DNA from: Rhodanobacteraceae bacterium
GTDB taxonomy: Bacteria; Pseudomonadota; Gammaproteobacteria; Xanthomonadales; Ahniellaceae
NCBI GenBank assembly: GCA_016708465.1
Contig: JADJFT010000009.1
Coordinates: forward strand, 62,001 to 126,000
Direction of reading: 5' to 3'
Length of the DNA: 64,000 nt
In this document: positions 9,543 to 17,575 of the stretch, piece by piece
How positions within the stretch are numbered: the first letter of the stretch is position 1
How the letters are laid out: each line of letters starts with the position of its first letter
Made by a program: the position numbers and the translations under genes
The notes under the pieces: model-generated
The model's input: the letters and a program-made list of their open reading frames with translations, nothing else
Database searches by the model: none
Told to the model about the DNA's origin: nothing

Positions 9543-10250
9543 ATGGCTGAGCGACCCGTATACATTCCATCCGCAACTGGGGTCTCGTTCGTTGTTACAA
9601 AGAACGTCGAGTTCAAGTGGTTTGCTGGTATGGCGGTAAGTCAGAAGCAGAAGTCAATTGACTCCCTTCATTCCGCAGCTTTACAGATTCCAGGTGTCAA
9701 GAGTGTGCTTGAGATTTCGAGCAAGTCACGGGAACAAGTCGGGATTTCGCTAAGTGCCTTTAACTTGATGATAACCACCGTCAAGAACAATCGCGCGTTT
9801 AGTGTTGAATCGGCATTTCAAGGAAGTAAAGTATTTGAACGCGGCGGCCCTTTTGTTGACTTGCTGGAGAAATCTTCTCGCGAGGCAAAAGGAGACGAGA
9901 GAATACAATCCTCCGGCAGGCTTCTCGGCTTCCGATTCTTCGGGGCAGAATGGGAATTGGAGCCACTAACGGCATTCTATGATTGGCTCTATATAAATGC
10001 GCTCCGAAAACAACCAGATCTCGTTGAGCGGGTAGTTCAATATTCGGCGTTTACTGACATCGAGTTCAATCCAACTCGGTCAATAAATTGTCAGGCTTAC
10101 TCTGCGGCGCTTTTTATGTCGCTCGTCAACCGTGGTCTGATCGAGTATGCAACCTCGTCAAAAGCGGCGTTTTTGGAAACCGTGAGAAGTGCCGTGGTAA
10201 ATAACGCTGCACGGGATGAATCTATTCAAACGGGGCTCGCGTTCGGCTGA
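9543..10250 (+). CDS. NADAR-type antitoxin of the DarT1 module
   Basis: A 235-residue protein of the NADAR/YbiA-like superfamily as found next to DarT1 toxins: RPVYIPSATG at the start, SAFNLMITTVKNNRAFSVESAFQGSKVFERGGPF in the middle, then GRLLGFRFFGAEWELEPLTAFYDWLY and FTDIEFNPTRSINCQAYSAALF. Members of this group remove ADP-ribose from modified guanine in DNA and so neutralise the toxin. It starts 23 nt after the repaired toxin stop, so the two are one transcription unit in the usual toxin-antitoxin order. It is intact here, which would leave the cell protected whatever the state of the toxin gene. Codon use is AT-richer than in the flanking chromosome. The assignment rests on recognised family blocks, not on a search. 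Confidence 0.82.
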   Translation: MAERPVYIPSATGVSFVVTKNVEFKWFAGMAVSQKQKSIDSLHSAALQIPGVKSVLEISSKSREQVGISLSAFNLMITTVKNNRAFSVESAFQGSKVFERGGPFVDLLEKSSREAKGDERIQSSGRLLGFRFFGAEWELEPLTAFYDWLYINALRKQPDLVERVVQYSAFTDIEFNPTRSINCQAYSAALFMSLVNRGLIEYATSSKAAFLETVRSAVVNNAARDESIQTGLAFG

Positions 10251-10256
10251 GTGGAA

Positions 10257-10263
10257 ATCTAAC
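10257..10263 (+). other. attC of cassette 1, left part (R'' box ATCTAAC)
   Basis: ATCTAAC fits RYYYAAC, the first box of an attC site, and is the exact reverse complement of GTTAGAT at 8852. It lies immediately after the antitoxin stop codon, where an attC should begin. The remaining boxes of this attC are displaced to 11726-11801 by an insertion sequence. Confidence 0.7.
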
Positions 10264-10272
10264 TATGCATCT

Positions 10273-10285
10273 ATGGACTCCTCCC
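10273..10285 (+). repeat. Left subterminal inverted repeat of the IS
   Basis: ATGGACTCCTCCC, identical to the reverse complement of 11707-11719. It lies downstream of the transposase gene. Confidence 0.85.
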
Positions 10286-10553
10286 TCACGTCAACCTGAT
10301 TGATTTTGATCGGTGTCATCACGAAGGGACCGGTGCAGTCGTCTATCCGTCCTCGAAGTGGCGGGTTTATCCGCCGGGACATCATGGAATTCGCAGGTGC
10401 GGGGCCGATCGTTCAAGCGACCTCGAAGGTCAGAATAGTTATCGGCTTTTCCGCACCGCGGCCGAGCCGCTGGTGATGAGTTTGATCTGATCGATCCGTT
10501 GACGTGTCTGTCGGGTGAAAAGGAAGGGTGAGTTGACTGATCGTTTGCGCTGA
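10286..10553 (-). ncRNA. Candidate guide RNA (bridge/seekRNA) region of the IS
   Basis: About 270 bases between the transposase stop and the inverted repeat carry no gene. They contain several small hairpins, for example GGCGG-GTTTAT-CCGCC near 10363-10378 and GACCT-CGA-AGGTC near 10420. Elements of the IS110/IS1111 family encode a structured RNA in their non-coding end that guides the recombinase to donor and target; in the IS1111 group this is the segment downstream of the transposase. Length and position fit. No target-pairing loop has been demonstrated, so this is inference. Confidence 0.4.
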
Positions 10554-11636
10554 TCAGGCGACGGCGGCGCGCATCGGCACCTCCGAATCGAAGCGTGTCG
10601 CGTAGTTGGCGTCGAAGCGGCGATCGTGATGCCATGTGGCCCAGACGATGCGCGCAAGTTTGTTGGCCAGTGCGACTGCAGCCTTGTTGAAGCCGCGACG
10701 CTCGGCGAGCGCAATCGCCCAGCTGCGCAATCGATCCATGGGTTTGCCCGCGACCTGCGCGCGCTTGGTTGCTGCGAGCACGGCGCGCGCGCCCTGGATC
10801 AGCAGCGTCCGACAGTACACGTCGCCACGTTTGCTCATTCGCCCGAGCGTGCGTGTCGATCCGCTGGAATGCTCCTTCGGCGTGAAGCCGAGCCAACTCG
10901 CGAGCACGCGGCCGTCCTTGAAGCGTTGTATGTCGCCGATCGATGCGCGCATCGCTGTCGCGGTGACCCAGCCGATACCAGGCAGCGATTCGAGCCGTGA
11001 GATCACCGGTCGTTCTTGGCCATCTCGGCCAATGCGCGATCTGTCTCGACAATGCGTTGCTCAAGCGCGCGAATTTCTTCAAGCAGTGCGCCGATCAAAT
11101 CGCGGATGCGTTGATCCAACGCTTCGTGGCCCAGCACGTCGCGCATGGCCGATTGCCCACGCTGAGAGCCTTCGGGAATGGCGATGCCAAACTCGCGCAG
11201 CGCCGCGCGCAAGATTGATTCTGGCCATGCGCGTCTGTTGCCACTGCTGGCGTGACCGATGCAGCATCTGGATGACCTGCTGTTGCTCGGTCTTGATTGG
11301 CACCGGTTTCATATCCGTCGCCCGCGCTGCCTCGAGCAGGGCCAGGCAATCTGCGGCATCCGTCTTGTTGCGGCGCACATACGGTCGCACATACTGCGCC
11401 GGCAGCAATTTCACGTCATGTCCCAGCGAACGCAGCCAGCGGCCGAAGTGATGCGCCGAGCCGCACGCTTCCATCACCACGCGCACCGCCGAACGATTAT
11501 GCCAATACGCGATGAACGCCGATCGCGACAGTCGATGTGATGCGACGACACGACCATCGGCATGAGCACCGACGAGTTGAAAGACGGCTTTCGCGAGATC
11601 GATGGCGACGGTCGCGACGACGGGATTACAATCCAT
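10554..11636 (-). CDS. IS110-family transposase (DEDD recombinase), two compensating indels
   Basis: The N-terminal half carries the DEDD RuvC-like domain (MDCNPVVATVAIDLAKAVFQLVG, VRVVMEACGSAHHFGRWL, RRNKTDAADCLALLEAA), a central coiled helical part follows (IRDLIGALLEEIRALEQRI), and the C-terminal Transposase_20 domain holds ESLPGIGWVTATAMRASIGD and MSKRGDVYCRTLLIQGARAVL. The start at 11636 has GAGGAG upstream. An extra base near 11215 (INL-RAALREFG) and a missing C near 11008 (KNDP-VISRLES) split it into three frames; repair gives about 360 residues. If the indels were real the element would be non-autonomous, but similar errors occur across the window. Confidence 0.88.
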
Positions 11637-11706
11637 GGCGTACTCCTCTGGCGGTGACTGATGAAGCAACACCTGCAGACTGGCACGTCGATACCGATGC
11701 CGCGCC

Positions 11707-11719
11707 GGGAGGAGTCCAT
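11707..11719 (-). repeat. Right subterminal inverted repeat of the IS
   Basis: GGGAGGAGTCCAT, perfect partner of 10273-10285. It lies upstream of the transposase start. Confidence 0.85.
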
Positions 11720-11725
11720 CCCATC

Positions 11726-11801
11726 ATTCAACCCGATTGCGGAACAGGCTCTTGCCTCAAACCAAACAATCGTGCCGCAACGGGTTAATGCGGCGTTATG
11801 T
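11726..11801 (+). other. attC of cassette 1, right part (L'', L' and R' boxes)
   Basis: ATTCAACCCG (11726-11735, L'') pairs with CGGGTTAAT (11781-11789, L') if one C is left unpaired, exactly the conserved extrahelical base of attC sites (a G on the folded bottom strand). The stem continues inward with TTGCGG (11737-11742) and CCGCAA (11775-11780). L' is followed by a 5-base spacer and GTTATGT (11795-11801, R'). The R' deviates at one place from GTTRRRY, but its exact complement ACATAAC opens the next attC at 13098, as expected for a cassette boundary. Confidence 0.72.
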
Positions 11802-11874
11802 CGTGGAAGCGAGACATTGGCAAGGCTAGCAAACTGCAGAAGCGTTCTGTCGGAACAGCTGGGGGTACGGTCAA

Positions 11875-13071
11875 ATGGTGCATCAAATCGTCATAGGTAC
11901 TCGGCCAGAATGGCCAGCTATTCGTGTATCAAAGGCGTCCGTATTGGCTGGTAGTGACGGGGTGCCCGAAGCGCGGGACGGAGCCGCTTGGAGAGCGTTG
12001 GTCGCCCTGCAAGCACTCCCTGAGTTGCTGCTAGGAGCTCAGGTCCGCACAAGCTCACTCATGGAGGTCGAAATCAACGGGGACCTTGTGGGGGCTAGTG
12101 ATGGAAGAGGATTTCGCGCGTTCGCCATGGATGACAACGGCATCGTGGAGCAGTCGAGGTTGTTTGAACCCTCCCGTTTGACCGCGCTTGTGGATGTGGC
12201 GCTGATCTGGCGCCTCGCGTCAATTGTCGTGGCGCAGAAGTATTTGGCTGACATCTCCGCAACGCTGCGAAATATTGAGAAAGGCATTTCCTCGATATCT
12301 GGCTTCCAACGTAGCGAGTTAACCACGCGCGTCGAAAGTGCACTGGGCTACCTGCGTCAAGTGCAAGCTGCAGTAGGGGAGGGAGAACGCAGCCAAGCCG
12401 TACGAAACAAGCTCGAGCATATCGATCCAGACATGGATCAGATTCAGCGCCAACTCGAACGGATGTTAGACGAACGATTAAGAGAGCGCGTCATCGATAA
12501 GGACACTTTTGGGTACGCATCGCTAGAGCAGGGTTTCACGATAAAGCTTCAAGACTTAGAGGGTTTGTTGAAGGAGCATCGATTGGCGACGTTGACCAGG
12601 ATCGCGGCTCTCAGGTCTTTTTCCGCTTTTCCAGGAGAATCGATTCTTAAGCAAGCGAGGGCCATGGCCGTCAATGATGCATCCTTGCGGTACAAGGCAT
12701 TCAATGAGCGCATGCGAGTCGAACTGGACGCAGAAGTCGCAGGATGGAGCGGCGGTCCGGAACAGAGCCTTGGTCTTGTGAAGGTCATTTCAACCGGAGT
12801 ATGGAATCTGGCAGCAGACAAACTGGGGGAGCCCAGGTTGATTGTCAAGTCGGATGAGAAGGGTTTGACGCCAATTCTCGATGCAGCGAAATCTGCTGCC
12901 AGTGAAAAAAATAAGGCGCTGACGTTGCGGGAAATTGAGGCCGCCGCAAAGTTGGCGAAGGCCTGCACTGCGACCGACTTGATCGTACTCGAATCGAGCC
13001 GGGTGGATAAGTATCTTCTGAGTTGGCGAGGAGGGGAAATCGAGTGGGCCAAAAGGCTGCAGAGTGCGTGA
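11875..13071 (+). CDS. Unknown cassette-borne protein with central coiled coil
   Basis: A 398-residue cytosolic protein that I do not recognise. It has no signal peptide or membrane segment. An N-terminal region of mixed strands (residues 1-100, with EVEINGDLVGASDGRGFRAF) is followed by long amphipathic helices (about residues 105-230, including RNIEKGISSISGFQRSEL and LEHIDPDMDQIQRQLERML) likely to form coiled coils, then an alpha/beta C-terminal part ending LLSWRGGEIEWAKRLQSA. The start has GGGGGT about ten bases upstream. It is the only gene between the cores at 11795 and 13098, so it is the cargo of one cassette. Such genes often encode toxins, defence proteins or modifiers, but nothing in the sequence shows which. 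Confidence 0.72.
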   Translation: MVHQIVIGTRPEWPAIRVSKASVLAGSDGVPEARDGAAWRALVALQALPELLLGAQVRTSSLMEVEINGDLVGASDGRGFRAFAMDDNGIVEQSRLFEPSRLTALVDVALIWRLASIVVAQKYLADISATLRNIEKGISSISGFQRSELTTRVESALGYLRQVQAAVGEGERSQAVRNKLEHIDPDMDQIQRQLERMLDERLRERVIDKDTFGYASLEQGFTIKLQDLEGLLKEHRLATLTRIAALRSFSAFPGESILKQARAMAVNDASLRYKAFNERMRVELDAEVAGWSGGPEQSLGLVKVISTGVWNLAADKLGEPRLIVKSDEKGLTPILDAAKSAASEKNKALTLREIEAAAKLAKACTATDLIVLESSRVDKYLLSWRGGEIEWAKRLQSA

Positions 13072-13097
13072 GGCGAGTTGTTTTGAACACGGCCACG

Positions 13098-13187
13098 ACA
13101 TAACATGGCCGTCAACACGGACGCCTTGCGGCATCCGGTCGCGTCGCTACCTCCTTCCGCAAGTTGCCGGTTACGTCTACGTTAGGC
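13098..13187 (+). other. attC recombination site of cassette 2 (complete, 90 nt)
   Basis: All four boxes are present with canonical spacing. R'' ACATAAC (13098-13104), 5-base spacer, L'' CGTCAACACGG (13110-13120), L' CCGGTTACG (13167-13175), 5-base spacer, R' GTTAGGC (13181-13187). L'' and L' pair with an unpaired C after CGT and one further unpaired A, the extrahelical bases of attC. The stem continues with CTTGCGG / CCGCAAG. The R'' is the exact complement of the upstream core GTTATGT at 11795, as the cassette model requires. Confidence 0.82.
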
Positions 13188-13194
13188 AGCACGT

Positions 13195-13386
13195 ATGGCT
13201 AATCGAGAAGTCCACATTCTTTCTTACTTTTCGTTGCCAACCGATCTGGCGGCAACTTTCAGCGAATGGCCTGAGTATCGCTCTGGCGCTAGTTACTCCG
13301 TTGACTTGGCAGCGCGTGAGGTGAACCGCCCCGGTTTCCGTGGAGGCTATTTCGTTTATGTCACGCGGCCATCGGGACTGAATTAG
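13195..13386 (+). CDS. Short ORF of a truncated third cassette
   Basis: A 63-residue ORF begins eight bases after the GTTAGGC core, the usual tight spacing in cassette arrays. It reads MANREVHILSYFSLPTDLAA and continues to a conserved-looking EVNRPGFRGGYFV near the end. I do not recognise a function. The complementary GCCTAAC box that should follow is absent, and the resident kinase gene begins to be read (opposite strand) 27 bases after the stop. The cassette has therefore lost its attC, or the ORF itself is cut short. Confidence 0.5.
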   Translation: MANREVHILSYFSLPTDLAATFSEWPEYRSGASYSVDLAAREVNRPGFRGGYFVYVTRPSGLN

Positions 13387-13412
13387 TGTCACCGTGCTCG
13401 GACGAAGGTGCT

Positions 13413-16111
13413 TCATACCGCTTCGGCTAGTTCGTGCCGTGACAGTGGCTGATCACTGCTTCGCGGTGGCGCTGCCGCGACGTACTTATCCAGCGTCGCC
13501 TGACGCTCGTTGCGTACACCATCATCTTTGACCAACTCGCGATCGTCGAGCACCTGGTGTTGCACCGCAACTGCTTCATCGAACCGCGACAGCGCGAACA
13601 ATGCCGCAGCGCGGGCGACCAGTGCCTGCGCTTGTTCGTCCCGGGAGCGAGGAAACCTCTCGCGCAGTTCCGCGAGTGCAAGATCGGCTTCGGCAAGCGC
13701 GGACACACCATTCCCACGCATCGCGTCAACGTGTGCCCGATTGGCACGTATGGTCGCGCACATCAGCTTATTGGCGCCTGTATTGGCACGACAATACGCA
13801 TACGCTTGGTCCAGTGTCGCGAACGCCAGCGCCACATCGCCACGACGCGCCTGACTTACCCCGAGATAGCGCAGCGCACCGAGGAGCCCCATGTTGGTAT
13901 CACCGAGGCGGCGAAACATCGCGATGCCTTCGTCGAGCAGTGCTTCACCTTGCTGCCAGTTACCCTTCCCGACGATTTGCCAACCGTGCGCGGCGAGTGC
14001 TCCGGCTAACCACGGATGGTCAGCCTTGAAGTGCTTGCGTGCGATCGCGACGCGGCGCTCGCCGACGGCAAATTCCTCGTCCAATGCACCTCGCCACACG
14101 AGAATCTGCTCTAGGCTGCTAAGCATTATTGTCAACGGCGCTGCATCGACCCCCTGCGTCTCCTCGGTCAGCGTGATCGCTTCGCGAATCAGGGGTTCGG
14201 CTTCGGCGTATTGTTCCTGATCGATCAAAATGATCGCGAGGTTGTACAGGAGCGATAGTCGGCCCATCGGGTCGCTGCCGGGCTGCTCGTACAGATCCAG
14301 TGCCCGGCGCATATATTTGGAAGCGCCGGCCAAATCACCTTCATTGCGCACGATGTTGCCAAGTGCGTTGTAAGCGTTTGCCAGCGCTTCGGGATCAGTT
14401 GCGGCGCCAGCTTCGAGGATGGCTACGGCGCGTTCAACCAGCGCCTTGCTGCCTCCGCCTTGGCCACGGACGTCGGCGATTACGGCCAGATTGATCAACG
14501 ATTCTGCGACCGCAGGGTCGTTCGGTCCGTGAATTTTCTCGGCGATGGCGAGCGCGCGCTGGAACATCTTCTCGGCACGCTCAAACTCACCCTGGTTGCT
14601 GAGGATTTCGCCAAAGTCGTCGAGCAGATCACCTTGCAATGACGGATCGTCAGCGAGGTCGTGGTCGATCCTGTTTAACGCATCATCGAATGCTTGCGCC
14701 ATCGTCAGTGGGCCGCGACGATCACGACGCAGCGGATCTTCCTGCTGGAACACCGTCATCAGAAAGTTTTCACGCGCTTGGTGCGCGCACCCATCTCAGT
14801 GGCGCGTGTCGCCTGTATCTCAGCGCGGCGCGCTTCGGTATCTGCACGTAGCGCTTGATCTCGCGCAATGCTGGTTTGCCACAATGCGAAGCCAAACCCG
14901 GCGATCAGGGCGATCAAACTAATGGCCGCCGCGGACACGCCGCCGCGATGCCGACGGACAAATTTTCCGACGCGATAACTCAGCGTATCCGGTCGCGCCG
15001 CGATCGGATGGCCATCGAGGTATCGCCGCAGATCATCTGCAAGTGCGGCCGCGGATGCGTAGCGTCGATCCGGTTCTAGCGCCAGCGCCTTGAGCGTGAT
15101 GGTGTCGAGATCGCCAACCAATGCCCGCACGCTCAGGCTGCTGGAACGATCAGTCATTGCGGCGAACACACTGCTCGGCGGTGCCGGTGGACTCAACACC
15201 GCCTGATGCAGCGCGGCGAGTGCGGTATCGCGACGTTGCTGCGGTAGCGTCTCGGTGAGTAACTCGTACAGCATCAATCCGAGTGCATAGACATCGGTGG
15301 TGATGCCCACCGGTTCGCCGGAAAACTGCTCCGGTGCGGCGTATACCGGCGACAACAAGTGCATGCCGGTGCCGGTGAGCGTGCCGTCTTCATCTTGATC
15401 AAGCAGCTTGGCGATGCCGAAATCGAGCAAACGCGGCGTTGCTTCCGGCGTCACCAGCACATTCGATGGCTTCAGGTCGCGATGCACAATCAAGCGGCGA
15501 TGTGCGTAGTCGACGGCGTCGCAGACCGCGAGCACCAGTTCGATACGTGCCCGCAGCGATAGCCCCGCGCGTCGGGCGAATTCGGTGATCGGTAGTCCGT
15601 CGATCAATTCCATGGCTAGCCACGGCAGTCCGTCATGACTGAGTCCACCGTCAATCATGCGTGCGATACCGGGGTGTTCGAGCCGCGCCAGAATGCGTCG
15701 CTCTTGCACGAAACGGCGAACCATTTCTCCCGTGTCGAGCCCACGACGCAACAGCTTCAATGCAACAATTTGGCGGAAGCCATCCGTGTCGCGACTGGCG
15801 CGATAAACGTCGCCCATCCCACCGCGTCCAATGCGTGCGATCAACTGATACGCGCCGATGACTTCGCCGCTGCGATCGACGCGCGCTTGTTCCATATCTT
15901 GTTCGACAATGAGCGCCATTGGCGAGCCGCGATCGAGCAAGCCTTGCGCAGCATCGGCAACGAGAAGTGCGCGAACCTCAGCCGCCAATGCCGGCGCCGC
16001 CGCGGCTAACTCAGCCAGCGCTTGCGTGCAGGCATCGTCGCTCAGTTCCGATAAGCGTTCGAACTCCTGCAACGCCCGGCGTGCGTCGAAGCCAGCTTCA
16101 GGTGTGGGCAT
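13413..16111 (-). CDS. Hanks-type Ser/Thr protein kinase with transmembrane segment and TPR domain (one frameshift)
   Basis: The kinase domain (about residues 85-350) has the glycine loop IGRGGMGDVYRA, the lysine in VALKLLRRG, the catalytic loop HRDLKPSNVL and DFGIAKLL. One transmembrane helix follows (GGVSAAAISLIALIAGFGFALW, about 395-415), then a tetratricopeptide region with repeated NLG/ALGNI-like helices that would lie outside or serve as a docking domain. A missing C near 14760 puts the stop TGA after VKTF, while LMTVFQQEDPL and the TPR part continue in the next frame. Repair gives about 899 residues. The start overlaps the sigma factor stop by 14 bases, so kinase and sigma factor are co-translated; phosphorylation of the sigma factor by the kinase is known for ECF43-type pairs and is a plausible role here. 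Confidence 0.87.
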
Positions 16112-16664
16112 CGCTGCTGCCCTCCAATTGTCGATGTAGAAAAGCCCGCGCCGTCCGCCAGCGCCGCTTCAGGGTGCGCTCAGAAGTGCCCAACAGGGGC
16201 GCGATCTGATCCAGCGTCAGCCCGGCGAAGTAACGCAGCTCGACCAACTGCACTGCGTCGGGGTCAATCGCCCCTAGCGCCGCAAGAGCACGGTCAAGTT
16301 CAAACAGTTGCGCGTCATCGGACACGTCGGCGGCGTCGTGCAGCAGGGTATCGAGTGCGGTGATGTCGAGGCCGCCGCCGCGCTTGTCGGCCTGTTCGCG
16401 GCGTATGCGGTCGATGGTGATCTGGCGCATCGCACGCGCCGCAATCGCGAAAAAATGCGCGCGGGAATTCATGTCCAATTGCTCAGCACCGGCAAGCCGC
16501 AGCCACGCTTCATGCACCAGCGACGTGGTGTGCGCCATCGCACCTTGTCTGGTCTGTCGTGCGGCGATCGCATGCAGGTCGGTGTAGACGCGAGCGAAGA
16601 CGCGGTCAGCCGCGATCCGATCGCCCGCAAAAGCTTGCCCCAACCATTCGGTGATATCGCCCAT
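16098..16664 (-). CDS. ECF-type RNA polymerase sigma factor
   Basis: A 188-residue sigma factor with a sigma-2 region (TTSLVHEAWLRLAGA, AHFFAIAARAMRQITIDRIRRE) and a sigma-4 region (VELRYFAGLTLDQIAPLLGTSERTLKRRWRTARAFL). It resembles the TIGR02999-type ECF group often encoded beside Ser/Thr kinases and without an anti-sigma factor; none is seen here. ATG 16664 begins the conserved MGDITEWLGQ; a longer frame to 16697 has no support. The gene directly precedes the kinase and overlaps it by 14 bases. The targets cannot be read from the sequence. Confidence 0.88.
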   Translation of the reverse strand: MGDITEWLGQAFAGDRIAADRVFARVYTDLHAIAARQTRQGAMAHTTSLVHEAWLRLAGAEQLDMNSRAHFFAIAARAMRQITIDRIRREQADKRGGGLDITALDTLLHDAADVSDDAQLFELDRALAALGAIDPDAVQLVELRYFAGLTLDQIAPLLGTSERTLKRRWRTARAFLHRQLEGSSDAHT

Positions 16665-16727
16665 GCCGCATTGCCTCCGCCCGACGCATCTTGCCATGCG
16701 CGGGCGTTGCGCAGATGCTGCATTGGA

Positions 16728-17141
16728 TCACAGACTCTCGAAGCCATCACCGAATACCGGGTCGATCACGTCGCGCAGCAGCGGCGTTGGCGTGACACTG
16801 ATTGGTTCGCGACCGATCTCCTCGGACGTCCCGAACAACGTCTTTTCCAGCAGTACGATTTCGTAAGTGCCGATGGCAACACTGGGCAGTGTCGCGCGGA
16901 ACGTGAACGTGGGCGTGGTTGGCGTGCGCGTCTTCAGCAACTGGTCAAAATGGGGCTGCGTCAAGTGCACTTCGTGCACACGACTGGTTTCCAGATAGGA
17001 CGCGGTCACCTGCACCTAGATACCGGGTGCGGCACGCGGCGGCGCCACACTCATGGCATTGTCAATGCGTTGTGCCGATGCTTGGCCGTTGGCCACCAGC
17101 AGTACCAGCAGGACCATCCAACTGAACGAAATACCCTTCAT
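16728..17141 (-). CDS. Small secreted protein with GDGFE-type tail, interrupted by an in-frame TAG
   Basis: The frame starts with a signal peptide (MKGISFSWMVLLVLLVANGQASA, about residues 1-23; cleavage before QRIDN is likely). It runs 41 codons to a TAG at 17016-17018 and continues in the same frame for 95 more codons (VQVTASYLETSRVHEVHLTQ onward) to an end DPVFGDGFESL. The codon before is ATC and a Glu codon would fit, the same TC(G to T)AG change as in the carbamoyl hydrolase. The C-terminal FGDGFE tail is like those on many secreted proteins of Xanthomonadales relatives. Repaired length is 137 residues. Function unknown. It lies upstream of the sigma factor on the same strand and may be its target or share the operon. 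Confidence 0.6.
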
Positions 17142-17200
17142 CATTCATCTCCGTTTATCCCCTGTACGCAGACGCAGGGAATAACGGGCCATCTCGCCGC

Positions 17201-17206
17201 TACAAT
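17201..17206 (+). promoter_or_regulatory. -10 box of the rnpB promoter
   Basis: TACAAT lies seven bases before the first paired base of the rnpB P1 helix at 17213. No good -35 hexamer is seen 17 bases upstream, so the call rests on the -10 box and its position. Confidence 0.45.
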
Positions 17207-17212
17207 GCGCAG

Positions 17213-17565
<353 letters not shown>

Positions 17566-17575
17566 ACTTCTTTTT

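Larger units (their letters stand above)
10264..11725 (-). mobile_element. IS110-family (IS1111-like) insertion sequence inside attC
   Basis: The element contains one transposase gene on the minus strand and a perfect 13-bp inverted repeat, ATGGACTCCTCCC at 10273-10285 and its complement at 11707-11719. The repeats are subterminal, a feature of the IS1111 group. The insertion lies between the R'' box (ends 10263) and the L'' box (starts 11726) of an attC. Nine plus six bases lie outside the repeats; five of these would be the normal R''-L'' spacer, leaving about ten for the element's own tips, so the element is about 1.45 kb and its exact ends are uncertain by a few bases. No flanking target duplication is expected for this family and none was seen. 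IS1111-attC elements are known to target attC sites, which supports both calls. Confidence 0.82.

Noticed and set aside
10273..10285. ATGGACTCCTCCC as half of a terminator after the antitoxin gene
   Set aside because: Its partner lies 1.4 kb away on the other side of a transposase gene; it is the inverted repeat of the IS.
13195..13386. The 63-residue ORF as a chance frame
   Set aside because: Not fully excluded, but its start eight bases after an integron core and its non-random composition made me keep it as a low-confidence feature rather than drop it.
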